A stretch of 30,856 nt of DNA from a virus. Below the pieces are notes generated by a model, which was given only the letters and a program-made list of their open reading frames with translations, ran no database searches and was not told the DNA's origin. The stretch covers positions 1-30,856 of IMG/VR virus record IMGVR_UViG_3300013126_000152. One strand, written 5' to 3'. How positions within the stretch are numbered: the stretch's first letter is position 1; each line of letters opens with the position of its first letter. This document shows positions 1 to 8,020 of this stretch, in pieces. A program made the translations under genes and the position numbers.

Positions 1-1
1 A

Positions 2-328
2 ATAGAAGATAAGTTAGATGCTTTGGCTAATCAGTTACATCAGCATATGGCTGATGAAGAAATCCAGATTGCTGACATCCAGAAGTCAATAGAAAAGTAT
101 TTTGGTGAGTTAGATGCCCATATACACAAGTACCATCATGAATATCTTGACGGTGAGATTGAAGAAAAGAAGCAAAGCAAACAGTGGTGGGATAAGTTGA
201 AGCAGGGTGTTGCTGAAAAGATTATCCTGGTTATCTGTGGGGCATTGTTTATGTATTTGTCTGGTGTTGTATGGGATGATGTAAGAGCACACACAAATGG
301 CAGCCCGCAAGTCCAACAAACCAAATAA
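2..328 (+). CDS. Membrane-anchored coiled-coil protein, XhlA-like (5' partial)
   Basis: The reading frame is open to the left edge, so the gene starts outside the window; TTG at 23 and ATG at 47 are only internal candidates. About 60 residues of charged, helix-forming sequence (E/K/Q/H rich) come first. A single hydrophobic segment follows near the C-terminus (KIILVICGALFMYLSGVVW), then a short polar tail. This layout resembles XhlA/haemolysin-type phage membrane proteins that work with holins, and the next gene is a small two-TM protein, which fits a lysis pair. The assignment rests on topology and context only; a tail-associated membrane protein is possible. The last 32 bases overlap the next gene. 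Confidence 0.6.
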   Translation: MEDKLDALANQLHQHMADEEIQIADIQKSIEKYFGELDAHIHKYHHEYLDGEIEEKKQSKQWWDKLKQGVAEKIILVICGALFMYLSGVVWDDVRAHTNGSPQVQQTK

Positions 329-566
329 ACTGACTTGGAAGGATGTCCTGTTTATTGACCAGGATACTGGTAAATACAGCACAAACAAGTTGTGGATAAA
401 CATAGCCAGTGCGATAACGCTGATACTATTCCCATATGCTGTGGTTTATGGCAGCAAGATTGGTTATGAGTTGTGGTTAGTGGTTATGATGGCATTCCTG
501 GGCAACAGAACCATCAACAAAATCGCCGAAAAGAAGTTCGGTGTGGACAAGGAACAAGACAAATGA
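297..566 (+). CDS. Small two-TM membrane protein, holin-like
   Basis: This 89-residue protein has a polar N-terminus, then two hydrophobic helices (about residues 32-50, INIASAITLILFPYAVVYG, and 55-70, YELWLVVMMAFLGN), then a basic C-terminal tail. Size, topology and the phrase DQDTGKYSTNKLW before the first helix recall small phage holin-like families. It overlaps the preceding membrane gene and ends in an ATGA overlap with the head-tail joining gene, so it is in the same transcript. No endolysin is visible in the window, so a lysis role is inference. Confidence 0.6.
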   Translation: MAARKSNKPNKLTWKDVLFIDQDTGKYSTNKLWINIASAITLILFPYAVVYGSKIGYELWLVVMMAFLGNRTINKIAEKKFGVDKEQDK

Positions 567-1228
567 GTGCATCAAGCATACAACGACAAATCGACAATGC
601 CCACAAGAAGGTAGGTAAGAAGCTGGGTTATAATTACGGCTTATATAGACCACTTGATTCCAATGTAGATGTTATAAGTGATCGCAACCTCATCAAGTAT
701 ATGAAGGCAACCGTCACACTAAATGACAACTACACAATGCAAGTAGCCAATACACGATGGGATGCTCCAATGTGGGTTCTGTACTCTGAGACAGAGGATT
801 TACAGATGGGCGATTACCTGTATTCTGAGGAAGCTGGTAGAACCTTTTTTGTTCTTAATAAGCAACCACACCTTCCCGTTTTGGCTATCGAAGCAAACAC
901 AAGAATCAATATACAGCGTGTTGGTTATGGTGATTCTGGAGATGGATTTGCTCCAGCACAAACAACCTACATTGCAAAGAACCTACCGTGTTTTATGCAA
1001 TATGCAACTGGCTCTGTCAAGGTAGATCTGCCAGGTGGTGGATTTGGTGTTGTGCCATTCCGCACAATGACTGTGTATACAGCACTCCCATCCGAAACAA
1101 TGCTGTTGGGTTCTATTGTTGATGATGGTAATGGGTTCATTGGTGATATTACAACTTACGATTACAGCTCTGTCGGCATTGGTGTGAAGATTAGCGTCCA
1201 CGAAAGAGGTTATCCAAGTGAAAGTTAG
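563..1228 (+). CDS. Putative head-tail joining (head closure) protein
   Basis: The product is 221 residues. The ATG at 563 lies in an ATGA overlap with the stop of the holin-like gene, which makes it more likely than the upstream in-frame start at 473. The sequence has no strong motif I can name; it is mostly beta-rich, with aromatic residues in the middle (YLYSEEAGRTFFVLNKQ) and a Gly-rich segment (LPGGGFGVV). It lies directly before a tail-completion protein and a terminator-like protein, the slot that head-closure proteins fill in long-tailed phages. It overlaps the next gene by 11 bases. Function is by position. Confidence 0.5.
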   Translation: MSASSIQRQIDNAHKKVGKKLGYNYGLYRPLDSNVDVISDRNLIKYMKATVTLNDNYTMQVANTRWDAPMWVLYSETEDLQMGDYLYSEEAGRTFFVLNKQPHLPVLAIEANTRINIQRVGYGDSGDGFAPAQTTYIAKNLPCFMQYATGSVKVDLPGGGFGVVPFRTMTVYTALPSETMLLGSIVDDGNGFIGDITTYDYSSVGIGVKISVHERGYPSES

Positions 1229-1646
1229 TGTGAAGGTTGATGCAAGACAACTACACGCTGCTCTTGACAAAAAGCTATTGCAGATACAATTGATCAAGAC
1301 ATCCGAACTTGATAAGATTGGCAAGGAACAAGTAAATCTCACTCAACAGCGCATCAGATCAAGTAAAACAGATCCAACTGGCAAGCCTTGGGCACCTTGG
1401 AGCGTGGCAACACTTCGACAGAGACAACGGCAAGGCAATGCATCACGTGGGTTATTGTATAGAACAGGTGCATTGCTAACCAGCATTCAATATAGAGTGT
1501 CTAATAGTGTATTATCTGTATTCACAAACAAACCATACGCAACACATCTGCAATTTGGCACACCAAAAATGCCCGCCCGTGAGTTTATTGGATGGGGCAA
1601 CCAGATAAATACTATATTAGAAAGAATAAAGGACAAATTGAAATGA
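1218..1646 (+). CDS. Tail completion / virion morphogenesis protein (Phage_tail_S-like)
   Basis: GTG start at 1218 inside the end of the preceding gene; 142 residues. Helical N-terminus, then the pattern RIRSSKTDPTGKPWAPWS, a basic stretch, LLYRTGALLTSIQYRV, YATHLQFGT and PAREFIGW. This series (DPxGxPW, L..TG.L..SI, YA..HQFG-type, PAR.F.G) is what I recall for the P2 gpS / Mu virion morphogenesis family, which finishes the head-proximal tail end. It is followed by another ATGA-coupled gene of the same module. Fairly secure by motif and position. Confidence 0.75.
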   Translation: MKVSVKVDARQLHAALDKKLLQIQLIKTSELDKIGKEQVNLTQQRIRSSKTDPTGKPWAPWSVATLRQRQRQGNASRGLLYRTGALLTSIQYRVSNSVLSVFTNKPYATHLQFGTPKMPAREFIGWGNQINTILERIKDKLK

Positions 1647-2077
1647 TTAGTGAACTTGGCACTGATTTACTTACTAAAATCAAAGCATTACCATCAGGTA
1701 AATTAGGAACTACTCCAGTTCGAATCGGTCTTGCTGTGGGGGCAACAAGTATCGATCCATTTATGGAAAAGGTTCAGCTTCCAGCCGCTTGGGCTGTGTA
1801 TGTTGGTGATAATTTGAATACCAATGATGTACAAGGTAATGCTTGTGGTAATACAGCTGTCGCACAATTTGTCATCAAAGTGTTTGTTGAGTACATTTCT
1901 GAAAAAGATTTGCTTGACAACCAATATCCACTACTCCGTGAGATCGCAAAGCAAGTAAACGGTCAACCTGGACCGAAGGGTGCGATGAAATGGAAGTATG
2001 AGGGACAAACTTTGGATGAAATCACAGGCAATAGAGTGGTATTTGACCAGAGATATTCCATAGTTACAATATTATAG
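1643..2077 (+). CDS. Putative tail terminator protein (gp37/DUF1834-like)
   Basis: The product is 144 residues. The start is the ATG at 1643 (ATGA overlap with the stop of the tail completion gene); a longer in-frame start at 1592 lies inside that gene and is less likely. Features include a short helical N-terminus, LGTTPVRIGLAVGATSID, a central beta region and a C-terminal strand ending FDQRYSIVTIL. Position (after head-tail joining and tail completion, just before the tail tube) and size match tail terminators, which cap the tube and set tail length. The family resemblance is by memory and modest. A late promoter follows immediately. Confidence 0.55.
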   Translation: MISELGTDLLTKIKALPSGKLGTTPVRIGLAVGATSIDPFMEKVQLPAAWAVYVGDNLNTNDVQGNACGNTAVAQFVIKVFVEYISEKDLLDNQYPLLREIAKQVNGQPGPKGAMKWKYEGQTLDEITGNRVVFDQRYSIVTIL

Positions 2078-2078
2078 G

Positions 2079-2086
2079 TATAAATA
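2079..2086 (+). promoter_or_regulatory. T4-type late promoter (TATAAATA) before the tail tube gene
   Basis: Exact TATAAATA followed by CTCTTAC, close to the T4 late promoter, which has no -35 box. It lies in the 52-base gap between the terminator-like gene and the tail tube gene, 44 bases before that ATG. Start of transcription is expected about 6 bases after the octamer. Six other exact copies occur on this strand. Confidence 0.7.
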
Positions 2087-2129
2087 CTCTTACTCTACAC
2101 AATTTAATTTTGAAAAAGGATGAATAATC

Positions 2130-2894
2130 ATGGGAACATGCACAACTGAATATTTCGCTGGTCAAGGTAAAGTTTACGTTGCGCCACGCGCAAAAGCTGG
2201 TGCCATCAACGGTGGCTGGACAGAACTAGGCGATACATCACGTCTGGAAATCACAACAAATCAAACATTTAACGACATCTATGAGTCCTGCTCAGGCACA
2301 CGTTCTATCGTTGCTCACTACGTCACTCAAACTGACTGGGCTTTCGCTGTTGATGCAAAGTCATTCAGCAAGGAAAACATCGCACGTGCTCTATATGGTA
2401 CTGCTTCTGCCGTTACTGGTGCAACTGCTCCAACTGAAACTCTCACAGTTTACGGTCTGAATCAGATTGCTCCACTAAAGCACCCAGGCGTTTCTGCTGT
2501 AACAGTTAAGGATGGTGTAACAACGCTAACAGTTAACACTGACTACACAATTGATGCTGCTAACGGCACCATCACGCTAATCAGTGCTGCAAACCTAACT
2601 GGTCCAGCACCATACTCAATCGAAGTCGACTACACATACGCTGCATACGACAAGGTTGAAACAAACACAACTACTGGCGGTGAATACGCATTCCGCTTCG
2701 AAGGCATCAACATGACAACTGGTAAGACAGTTATTGCTGAAATCAATCGTGTTGCTCTTGACCTTGCAGGTGCTCTATCACTGATTAGCGCTGACGGCAC
2801 AGAACAAGTCTTCACAATGGAAGGTATGATTCTTGCTGATACAACACAACCATCTGGTGAAAGCCAATACGTTACAATCAAGAAAGCACAGTAA
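2130..2894 (+). CDS. Major tail tube protein
   Basis: This 254-residue protein has a good ribosome site (AAAAAGGATG, 13 bases before the ATG). The N-terminal part (about 1-90) and C-terminal part (about 180-254: GGEYAFRFEGINM, INRVALDLAGAL) form the tube-type beta fold. Between them, about residues 105-175, sits a separate Ig-like beta domain with the signature VKDGVTTLTV, DYTIDAANGTITL and IEVDYTYAAYD. It has its own late promoter upstream and a strong terminator downstream, consistent with a protein needed in hundreds of copies. Its neighbours (terminator protein before, chaperones and tape measure after) support the call. The inserted domain recurs in the fibre protein at 13457-14290. Confidence 0.8.
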   Translation: MGTCTTEYFAGQGKVYVAPRAKAGAINGGWTELGDTSRLEITTNQTFNDIYESCSGTRSIVAHYVTQTDWAFAVDAKSFSKENIARALYGTASAVTGATAPTETLTVYGLNQIAPLKHPGVSAVTVKDGVTTLTVNTDYTIDAANGTITLISAANLTGPAPYSIEVDYTYAAYDKVETNTTTGGEYAFRFEGINMTTGKTVIAEINRVALDLAGALSLISADGTEQVFTMEGMILADTTQPSGESQYVTIKKAQ

Positions 2895-2921
2895 TATAGT
2901 GCAGATGTAGCAAAGTAAGAT

Positions 2922-2948
2922 GAGCCTCTTCGGAGGCTCTCTTCTTTT
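2922..2948 (+). terminator. Rho-independent terminator with UUCG loop
   Basis: The perfect 7-bp stem GAGCCTC/GAGGCTC (2922-2928 / 2933-2939) is closed by the stable TTCG tetraloop and followed by a T-rich run (TCTTCTTTT). It ends the tail tube transcript. The same hairpin is found after the capsid gene at 29301-29320. Confidence 0.9.
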
Positions 2949-2955
2949 ATAAATA
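2948..2955 (+). promoter_or_regulatory. T4-type late promoter (TATAAATA) before the tail chaperone gene
   Basis: This exact TATAAATA begins at the last T of the terminator tail and lies 43 bases before the ATG at 2991. It would restart transcription for the chaperones, tape measure and tail tip after the terminator. Confidence 0.7.
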
Positions 2956-2990
2956 TAGATGTCGGCTAAACGACTATAGGAGATATTATA

Positions 2991-3383
2991 ATGAGTGAAG
3001 AACTACAACAACTATTCCCAACAGGGAAGGAAATCAGCATACGCGACGAAAACCTCACAATCAAACCATTCAAGTTTGGTGAGCTACCAAAGGTGTTTAA
3101 GGCTATTGAGCCACTATCAGATGCATTGACCAACTCCCTATATGCAGGTGAGTTCTCAATCACAACAATTGCAAAGATGATTGCAGATGGTGGAGATTCA
3201 GTAATCGATTTAATGGTAATTGGTTCACGCAAAGAACGTGGATGGATTACAGATTTGGAAATGGATGAAGGCGTGCTGCTCTTAACATCCATCATTGAGG
3301 TAAACGCTGATTTTTTTACCCAGAAGGTTCTGCCACAGATAAACCAAAAGCTGACAAAGCTAAATGGGCAGACCTCATCGTAA
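2991..3383 (+). CDS. Tail assembly chaperone, short (G-like) form
   Basis: This is the zero-frame product, 130 residues, with a good ribosome site (AGGAGATATTATA before ATG). It is a small acidic helical protein between tail tube and tape measure, the position of lambda gpG and its analogues, which bind the tape measure protein during tail assembly. Signature parts are ISIRDENLTIKPFKFGELP at the N-terminus and a helical core. A run of seven T at 3311-3317 near its end allows a -1 frameshift into the overlapping downstream frame (see the fused form). Confidence 0.8.
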   Translation: MSEELQQLFPTGKEISIRDENLTIKPFKFGELPKVFKAIEPLSDALTNSLYAGEFSITTIAKMIADGGDSVIDLMVIGSRKERGWITDLEMDEGVLLLTSIIEVNADFFTQKVLPQINQKLTKLNGQTSS

Positions 3384-3574
3384 ACTTGGTTAAATCAGGT
3401 TTCTCATTTGGAGAGGTGCAGGAAATGTATCTCTCTCAAATCAAGGCTTTATCGGAAGCATTAGCGCGCCATAATAGTGAAGAGTCTCTAAATACTATGA
3501 GCCTCAATCGGGTCGCATACCATGCCGACTCAAAAGAATATGGGAAGATTGTGAAGCAATTCCAAAGGAAATAA
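2991..3574 (+). CDS. Tail assembly chaperone, frameshifted (GT-like) fusion
   Basis: A -1 slip on the T7 run (3311-3317, zero frame reading ...GAT TTT TTT ACC) continues as TAC CCA GAA and stays open to the stop at 3572-3574. This gives a fusion of about 194 residues. The extra C-terminal part is about 85 residues (YPEGSATDKPKADKAKW, then FSFGEVQEMYLSQIKALSEAL). The same reading frame contains a 62-aa ORF at 3386-3574 that lacks a good ribosome site, which fits expression by frameshift only. The fused domain is helical, like lambda T. The fusion ends 3 bases before the tape measure start. Confidence 0.8.
3311..3317 (+). other. Programmed -1 frameshift slippery site (T TTT TTT)
   Basis: The heptamer T TTT TTT matches the X XXY YYZ rule with all T, so both tRNAs re-pair perfectly after a -1 slip. 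It lies at codon 107-109 of the chaperone gene, and the -1 frame is open downstream to 3574. I did not find an obvious strong stem right after it. Confidence 0.75.
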
Positions 3575-3577
3575 GTT

Positions 3578-6568
3578 ATGGCAAATCCAAATGTAACCGT
3601 CACGCTCACCGCTGTTGATAATCTATCATCAGCACTCAAAAATGTTGCCAATAATGCTCAACAGGCAGCCAATCAAGTTCAGAAGTCCATCTCTGGTGTC
3701 AACGGTGCACTAGATAAATTCCGCACTCAGGTTCTTGGTGCATTTGTTGTCTCTGGATTATTTGACACCATTGATGCACTGCAGACCATGCAGAATAAGT
3801 TGCGTGGAACTACTCAATCTGCAGATGAATTTAATAGAGCGATGACGGATGTCAACAAGATATCCACTGAAACTGGTATGGCGATGACAGATGTCGCCAA
3901 CTTGTTCAGTAAAATATCAGCCAACTCCCGACAGTTTGGTTTTGACATGGATGACATCACAACCACTACGTATGCTTTTGCAAATGCATTAAGAGCATCA
4001 GGTGCGGGGGCTCAAGGTGCTGCATCTGCCATGTACCAGTTCGGTCAGATCATGAACAAGGGCAAAGCAGACGGTGATGAACTCAAGACTGTGATGGAAA
4101 ACTTGAGTGGTCCTGTGTTGTCAATGCTTGCATCTAAACTGGGACTTACCGTCGCTGAAATGTTGAAGTTGCGTTCTGAAGGCAAACTCACAGCAGAGAT
4201 GGTTGCTACAGCATTCAAGTCATCAGCCAAAGAACTGGAACAGATGACAAGTCAGATGCCACTGACGGTTGGTCAATCACTCAACCAAGTCAAGAATTCA
4301 TTTGCTAATTTGTTGTTATCAATGGAACAATCAGTAGGAATGTTCAGTAAGATATCGGCTGGTCTGCAGTGGTTGGCTGAAAACTTCACATCTGTAGCAA
4401 AAACCATCGCAATTGTTGCTGGTGCTTGGGCTGGGATGAAGATGGCTGCATGGGCTGGCATTGCAATTTCTGCTGCTCAAGGGTTGTTAAAATTAGGGCA
4501 AGCAATGCGACAGGTTGGTGTTTGGACAGCTATTGCACAAGGTATTGCTAGTAAAGGCAAAGGTGTTATTGGGGCTATTGCAGGCGCAGGTGTGGCTGCT
4601 ATCGCAACAGAGCAAATATTTAAATCTGCAGATGAAGCCGCAAAAGAACTAGAGAAATCGATGAGTGAACTAGCCACCGAAAGTGAAGGTGCTGCTGGGT
4701 CTTTGAGTTATCTAGGTGAGGCACAGGAAGGGTTGGGTGATGTAGAAAATATAGTTAAAGAGCGCGAAAAGTTCATACAAAAATTGCGTGAAGAGGCTGC
4801 CGAAGCCAGGATGACAGCAGAAGAATTGCAGACACTAAAGTTGATTCAATTTGCTGCAACAATCGAAGATCCAACGCAACGTGATGCGTATATTAAGGAG
4901 GGTGAAGATTTAATTGCTTTGGCATCGGCACAGAAAAAGTCTAATGAAGCCAAGAAAGAGGCTGCCCAAGCGTATAAGCAAGCGGCTACTGAACGCAAAA
5001 ACTTCCTGAAAGATTTGGACAAAGAGATTGCTCTTGTAGGCAAGACTAATACTGAACAGAAGTTGTATGAAGCACAACAGATGGCTTTGACCATCGGTAA
5101 CAAGAAACAGCGTGAATCGTGGTTGGCATTGGCTGAAGCGAAGATTAAGGCATTGGCTGCTGCAGAAGAGGAATTTAAAAAGAAGGAAGAAATGATTGCA
5201 CAAGCCAAACAAATGGCTGATACAATCACGGGCGTTGCTGTTGAGTTGCAAAAGGAAATTGATGGCTACAATGAGTTAGGTCGTTCTGCTCAACTGGCTT
5301 ATGATTTGGAGAAGGGGCGATACAGAGATGCGTCCGAACAACAGAAAGAGTTACTACGCTTACTGGATGAAGAAAGAGCATCAAGAGAGTTGATCAATGA
5401 GCAACTTCGCATCGGTCGTGAAATCATGGATCAATTTGCTACTTCTGTGGCAAACCAAGAGTATCTCAACACAGCAAGCAGAGAATATTTGGAAATTCTC
5501 CAACAACAAGGTACAGAAGCTGCCGATGTGTTCCAGAAACAAAGAGAGCCAGTTGATGCTCTACGTTTGGAAATTAACGCTGCTGAAGTCGCTGTTAAGT
5601 CACTTCAGGCTGAAATCGACAGACTGAGTGCAACAGATGAATCAAGAGCTGAAAACTCTTATAAAATCAAAGACTTACAAGACCAACAACTTAAATTGGC
5701 TGGTGAGATTGCAACAAAGTATGAAGCCATCGCTGCAGCCACGAATGAATTTGCTGAAGCAAATCAAGCGGCTCATGAAGCTCAACAGCAGATTGCAAAA
5801 GAGACAGAAGCCTGGAAGAGTATTATCCAGAAGAATCGTGATGAGTGGAAGAAGATTGAAGATGAACTTGCTTTGGTCAAGAAATGGCACGAAGAAGGCA
5901 AAATATCCGCCGATGAATACCGTATCGCTGTTGAAAAAATTAACAAAGTTAAACTTGATAAAATCCGTGATGAAATGACGGAAACACAAAAGGCAGCAGT
6001 GCGTATCGCAGAAGAAATGCAAAGTGCTTTTGAAGACTTCTTCTTTGATGCGATGCAAGGAGAGTTTGGTAATCTTGCTGATTCATTTAAGAAGATGATT
6101 GACCGCATGGTTGCTGAGGCATTAGCAGCTAAACTAGCAAACGCGCTGTTTGGTGACTTCAAAACACAAGGTAGAACTGGAGGCGGTATGCTTGGGGGGT
6201 TACTGGAAGGCATTGCTGGGTTCTTCGGGTTTGGAAAACAAAGTACAAACCAGAGTAGGTTAGGCACTGGAGCTGGTGGAATTGTTGATGCTATTACTGG
6301 CATATTCAAGGCACAAGGTGGTCCAGTATCCGCAAATAGCCCATATGTTGTGGGTGAGATTGGTCCTGAACTATTCATACCAAAGACTTCTGGTACAATT
6401 ATCCCAGCAGACGTTACACAAGGGTTGATGTCTTCTGGCAATAGTCTGACGGTAAATATTACAGCGATGGATAGCAAAGATGTGTTGCGTGCTATGGACC
6501 AAATCAAGCGTCCGTTAGCAGAGATGTTGAACGGAACCAACCGCTCATACAATTTAGGAGCAAGATAA
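3578..6568 (+). CDS. Tail tape measure protein
   Basis: 996 residues, ribosome site AAAGGAAAT before the ATG. The N-terminal tape measure domain spans about residues 1-265 (LSSALKNVANNAQQAANQ, LSGPVLSMLASKLGLTVAEM, LPLTVGQSLNQVKNSF-like). Two hydrophobic, Ala/Gly-rich segments follow (about 276-299 and 329-344), likely the part that inserts into the host membrane. A long coiled coil rich in K/E/A/Q runs from about 365 to 850. Then comes a Gly-rich stretch, then the C-terminal motif GGPVSANSPYVVGEIGPELF common in lambda gpH-type proteins. At about 1.5 angstrom per residue the tail would be roughly 150 nm. It directly follows the frameshifted chaperone. Confidence 0.95.
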   Translation: MANPNVTVTLTAVDNLSSALKNVANNAQQAANQVQKSISGVNGALDKFRTQVLGAFVVSGLFDTIDALQTMQNKLRGTTQSADEFNRAMTDVNKISTETGMAMTDVANLFSKISANSRQFGFDMDDITTTTYAFANALRASGAGAQGAASAMYQFGQIMNKGKADGDELKTVMENLSGPVLSMLASKLGLTVAEMLKLRSEGKLTAEMVATAFKSSAKELEQMTSQMPLTVGQSLNQVKNSFANLLLSMEQSVGMFSKISAGLQWLAENFTSVAKTIAIVAGAWAGMKMAAWAGIAISAAQGLLKLGQAMRQVGVWTAIAQGIASKGKGVIGAIAGAGVAAIATEQIFKSADEAAKELEKSMSELATESEGAAGSLSYLGEAQEGLGDVENIVKEREKFIQKLREEAAEARMTAEELQTLKLIQFAATIEDPTQRDAYIKEGEDLIALASAQKKSNEAKKEAAQAYKQAATERKNFLKDLDKEIALVGKTNTEQKLYEAQQMALTIGNKKQRESWLALAEAKIKALAAAEEEFKKKEEMIAQAKQMADTITGVAVELQKEIDGYNELGRSAQLAYDLEKGRYRDASEQQKELLRLLDEERASRELINEQLRIGREIMDQFATSVANQEYLNTASREYLEILQQQGTEAADVFQKQREPVDALRLEINAAEVAVKSLQAEIDRLSATDESRAENSYKIKDLQDQQLKLAGEIATKYEAIAAATNEFAEANQAAHEAQQQIAKETEAWKSIIQKNRDEWKKIEDELALVKKWHEEGKISADEYRIAVEKINKVKLDKIRDEMTETQKAAVRIAEEMQSAFEDFFFDAMQGEFGNLADSFKKMIDRMVAEALAAKLANALFGDFKTQGRTGGGMLGGLLEGIAGFFGFGKQSTNQSRLGTGAGGIVDAITGIFKAQGGPVSANSPYVVGEIGPELFIPKTSGTIIPADVTQGLMSSGNSLTVNITAMDSKDVLRAMDQIKRPLAEMLNGTNRSYNLGAR

Positions 6569-7182
6569 TGGCGTTTCAGAATGTCATAATGCCGCAAATA
6601 AAACTTATGCACGGCGTTACAAAACAAGTTATAGATCCAGTACTGATTGTTGGTAATGGCAACCGTGAAACACGGAGAAAGCAGAATAGATACGAAAGAT
6701 TTATCTGGTCATACCCAGCCCGTTCTATTCTGGATACAAGCAAGCAAGAGTTGCATGAGTTCTTCCGTGGCGTCAATATGGCACTGGACTCATTCCTATT
6801 CCAAGACCCTGACTTCCCTGAGTTCTACAACACTGAACTGGTTCACAAGACTGGTTCTATTTGGTATCTGGAGTTGCCAAACGGACACCCCGTTATCAAC
6901 CCAGTTATGGGTGGATTGGTATTCAAGGTCAATGGAACAACAAAAGCAGCGACATTTGCAATAGATGCTGACGGCAGACCCACAGTAGATGTAACAGACA
7001 GTTCAGCAATAACAACAGTAACCGTATCAGGTCCTGTCTATATGACAGTGCGTTTGAATAGCCCAATCGCTTGGACACTAACCGCATTTGACCAGTCATT
7101 ATCAGGTGCTAACTGTGCACCAGCCCCATACATTGTAGACTTGAGCGATATTGAACTAATTGAGGTGTTTGAGCGTGCATAA
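6568..7182 (+). CDS. Distal tail protein, DUF2460 family (GTA gp12-like)
   Basis: The product is 204 residues; the ATG overlaps the stop of the tape measure (TAATG). The N-terminal pattern IDPVLIVGNGNRETRRKQNR.ERFIWSYPARS, then ELHEFFRGVNMALDSFLFQDPDFP, is typical of DUF2460, the distal tail ring of the Rhodobacter gene transfer agent and many siphophages. The C-terminal half is a beta domain. The next three genes keep the gp13-gp14-gp15 order of the GTA tail tip, which supports the call strongly. Confidence 0.85.
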   Translation: MAFQNVIMPQIKLMHGVTKQVIDPVLIVGNGNRETRRKQNRYERFIWSYPARSILDTSKQELHEFFRGVNMALDSFLFQDPDFPEFYNTELVHKTGSIWYLELPNGHPVINPVMGGLVFKVNGTTKAATFAIDADGRPTVDVTDSSAITTVTVSGPVYMTVRLNSPIAWTLTAFDQSLSGANCAPAPYIVDLSDIELIEVFERA

Positions 7183-8020
7183 CATATCAACAGACCTAAA
7201 AAATGAAATAATCAACGGTAAGCGTGCAGTATTAGTAAAGATCACCCGCAAGGATGGTCAAATATATGGCTATACTGATCACGACCTACCTCTTACCGTT
7301 GATTCCCAATTATATGTCCCAGCACCAGGTATTAAGCGGACAAGCCTAACAACTACAACCGACGATCGTGTTTCCAACCAGGAGTTTGCTTCTGCTTGGG
7401 TAGATGCACCTGAAGAGGACTTGTTGGCTGGTTTGTTTGATGATGCTGTTGTGGAGACAATGCTATGCTCTTGGGATCACCCAGAATACGGCACATTTAC
7501 AGTTGATAAAGGCAGTCTTGGTGTAATCCAGTGGACAGCAGACGGCTTCCGTGGTGATGTCCAATCCCACATGCGTCAACTAACCCGCAATATTGCGTTT
7601 ACATACACAGCAAGTTGCCGCCACCAGTTATTCAGCACATTTGGACCACACAAGTTGGGTGCTTGCACAATCAACAAAGCCAGTTATACATTCCCAGGTG
7701 CTGTTAGCGTAGTATCCACAGACAAGTTGATATTTGAGGTTAGTGGCTTGACACAAGCAGACGGGTTCTGTAGTGCTGGGACGATTACCTGGTCTACTGG
7801 CGCAAATGTTGGTGTAGTGAGTCCAGTCAAGAAACATACAGTTGGTGCGGTGACCACAATTGAGTTGTTCCTGCCAACACCATACAGCATTGAAGTGGGA
7901 GACAACTTTGACATTACTGCTGGTTGCGACAAGACATTTGCAACATGCAAGAATAAGTTCAACAATGTAGTGAACTTTGGTGGCTTCCCGCATATTCAGG
8001 TGGAGATTACAACACGATGA
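7175..8020 (+). CDS. Tail hub protein, DUF2163/BR0599 family (GTA gp13-like)
   Basis: I choose GTG at 7175 (281 residues), 9 bases after GAGG; the frame is open back to a TTG at 7160. N-terminal DUF2163 pattern: VLVKITRKDGQIYGYTDHD, then VDAPEEDLLAGLFDDAVVE. C-terminal BR0599 part: FTYTASCRHQLF, GACTINKASYTF, and GCDKTFATCKNKFNNVVNFGG. Four cysteines (C148, C164, C251, C258) sit where the GTA hub protein binds an iron-sulfur cluster. It forms the baseplate hub through which DNA exits. It overlaps the distal tail gene by 8 bases and the peptidase gene by 4 (ATGA). Confidence 0.85.
   Translation: MHNISTDLKNEIINGKRAVLVKITRKDGQIYGYTDHDLPLTVDSQLYVPAPGIKRTSLTTTTDDRVSNQEFASAWVDAPEEDLLAGLFDDAVVETMLCSWDHPEYGTFTVDKGSLGVIQWTADGFRGDVQSHMRQLTRNIAFTYTASCRHQLFSTFGPHKLGACTINKASYTFPGAVSVVSTDKLIFEVSGLTQADGFCSAGTITWSTGANVGVVSPVKKHTVGAVTTIELFLPTPYSIEVGDNFDITAGCDKTFATCKNKFNNVVNFGGFPHIQVEITTR

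Noticed and set aside
3386-3574. Independent 62-aa gene
   Set aside because: It has no convincing ribosome site and its frame is open back to the slippery site in the chaperone gene; frameshift expression explains it better.
5782-6627. 281-aa open frame on the minus strand
   Set aside because: It lies wholly opposite the tape measure and the next gene start, has a low-complexity Ser/Pro/Ile-rich sequence with no recognisable domain and no ribosome site. It mirrors the codon bias of the coding strand.
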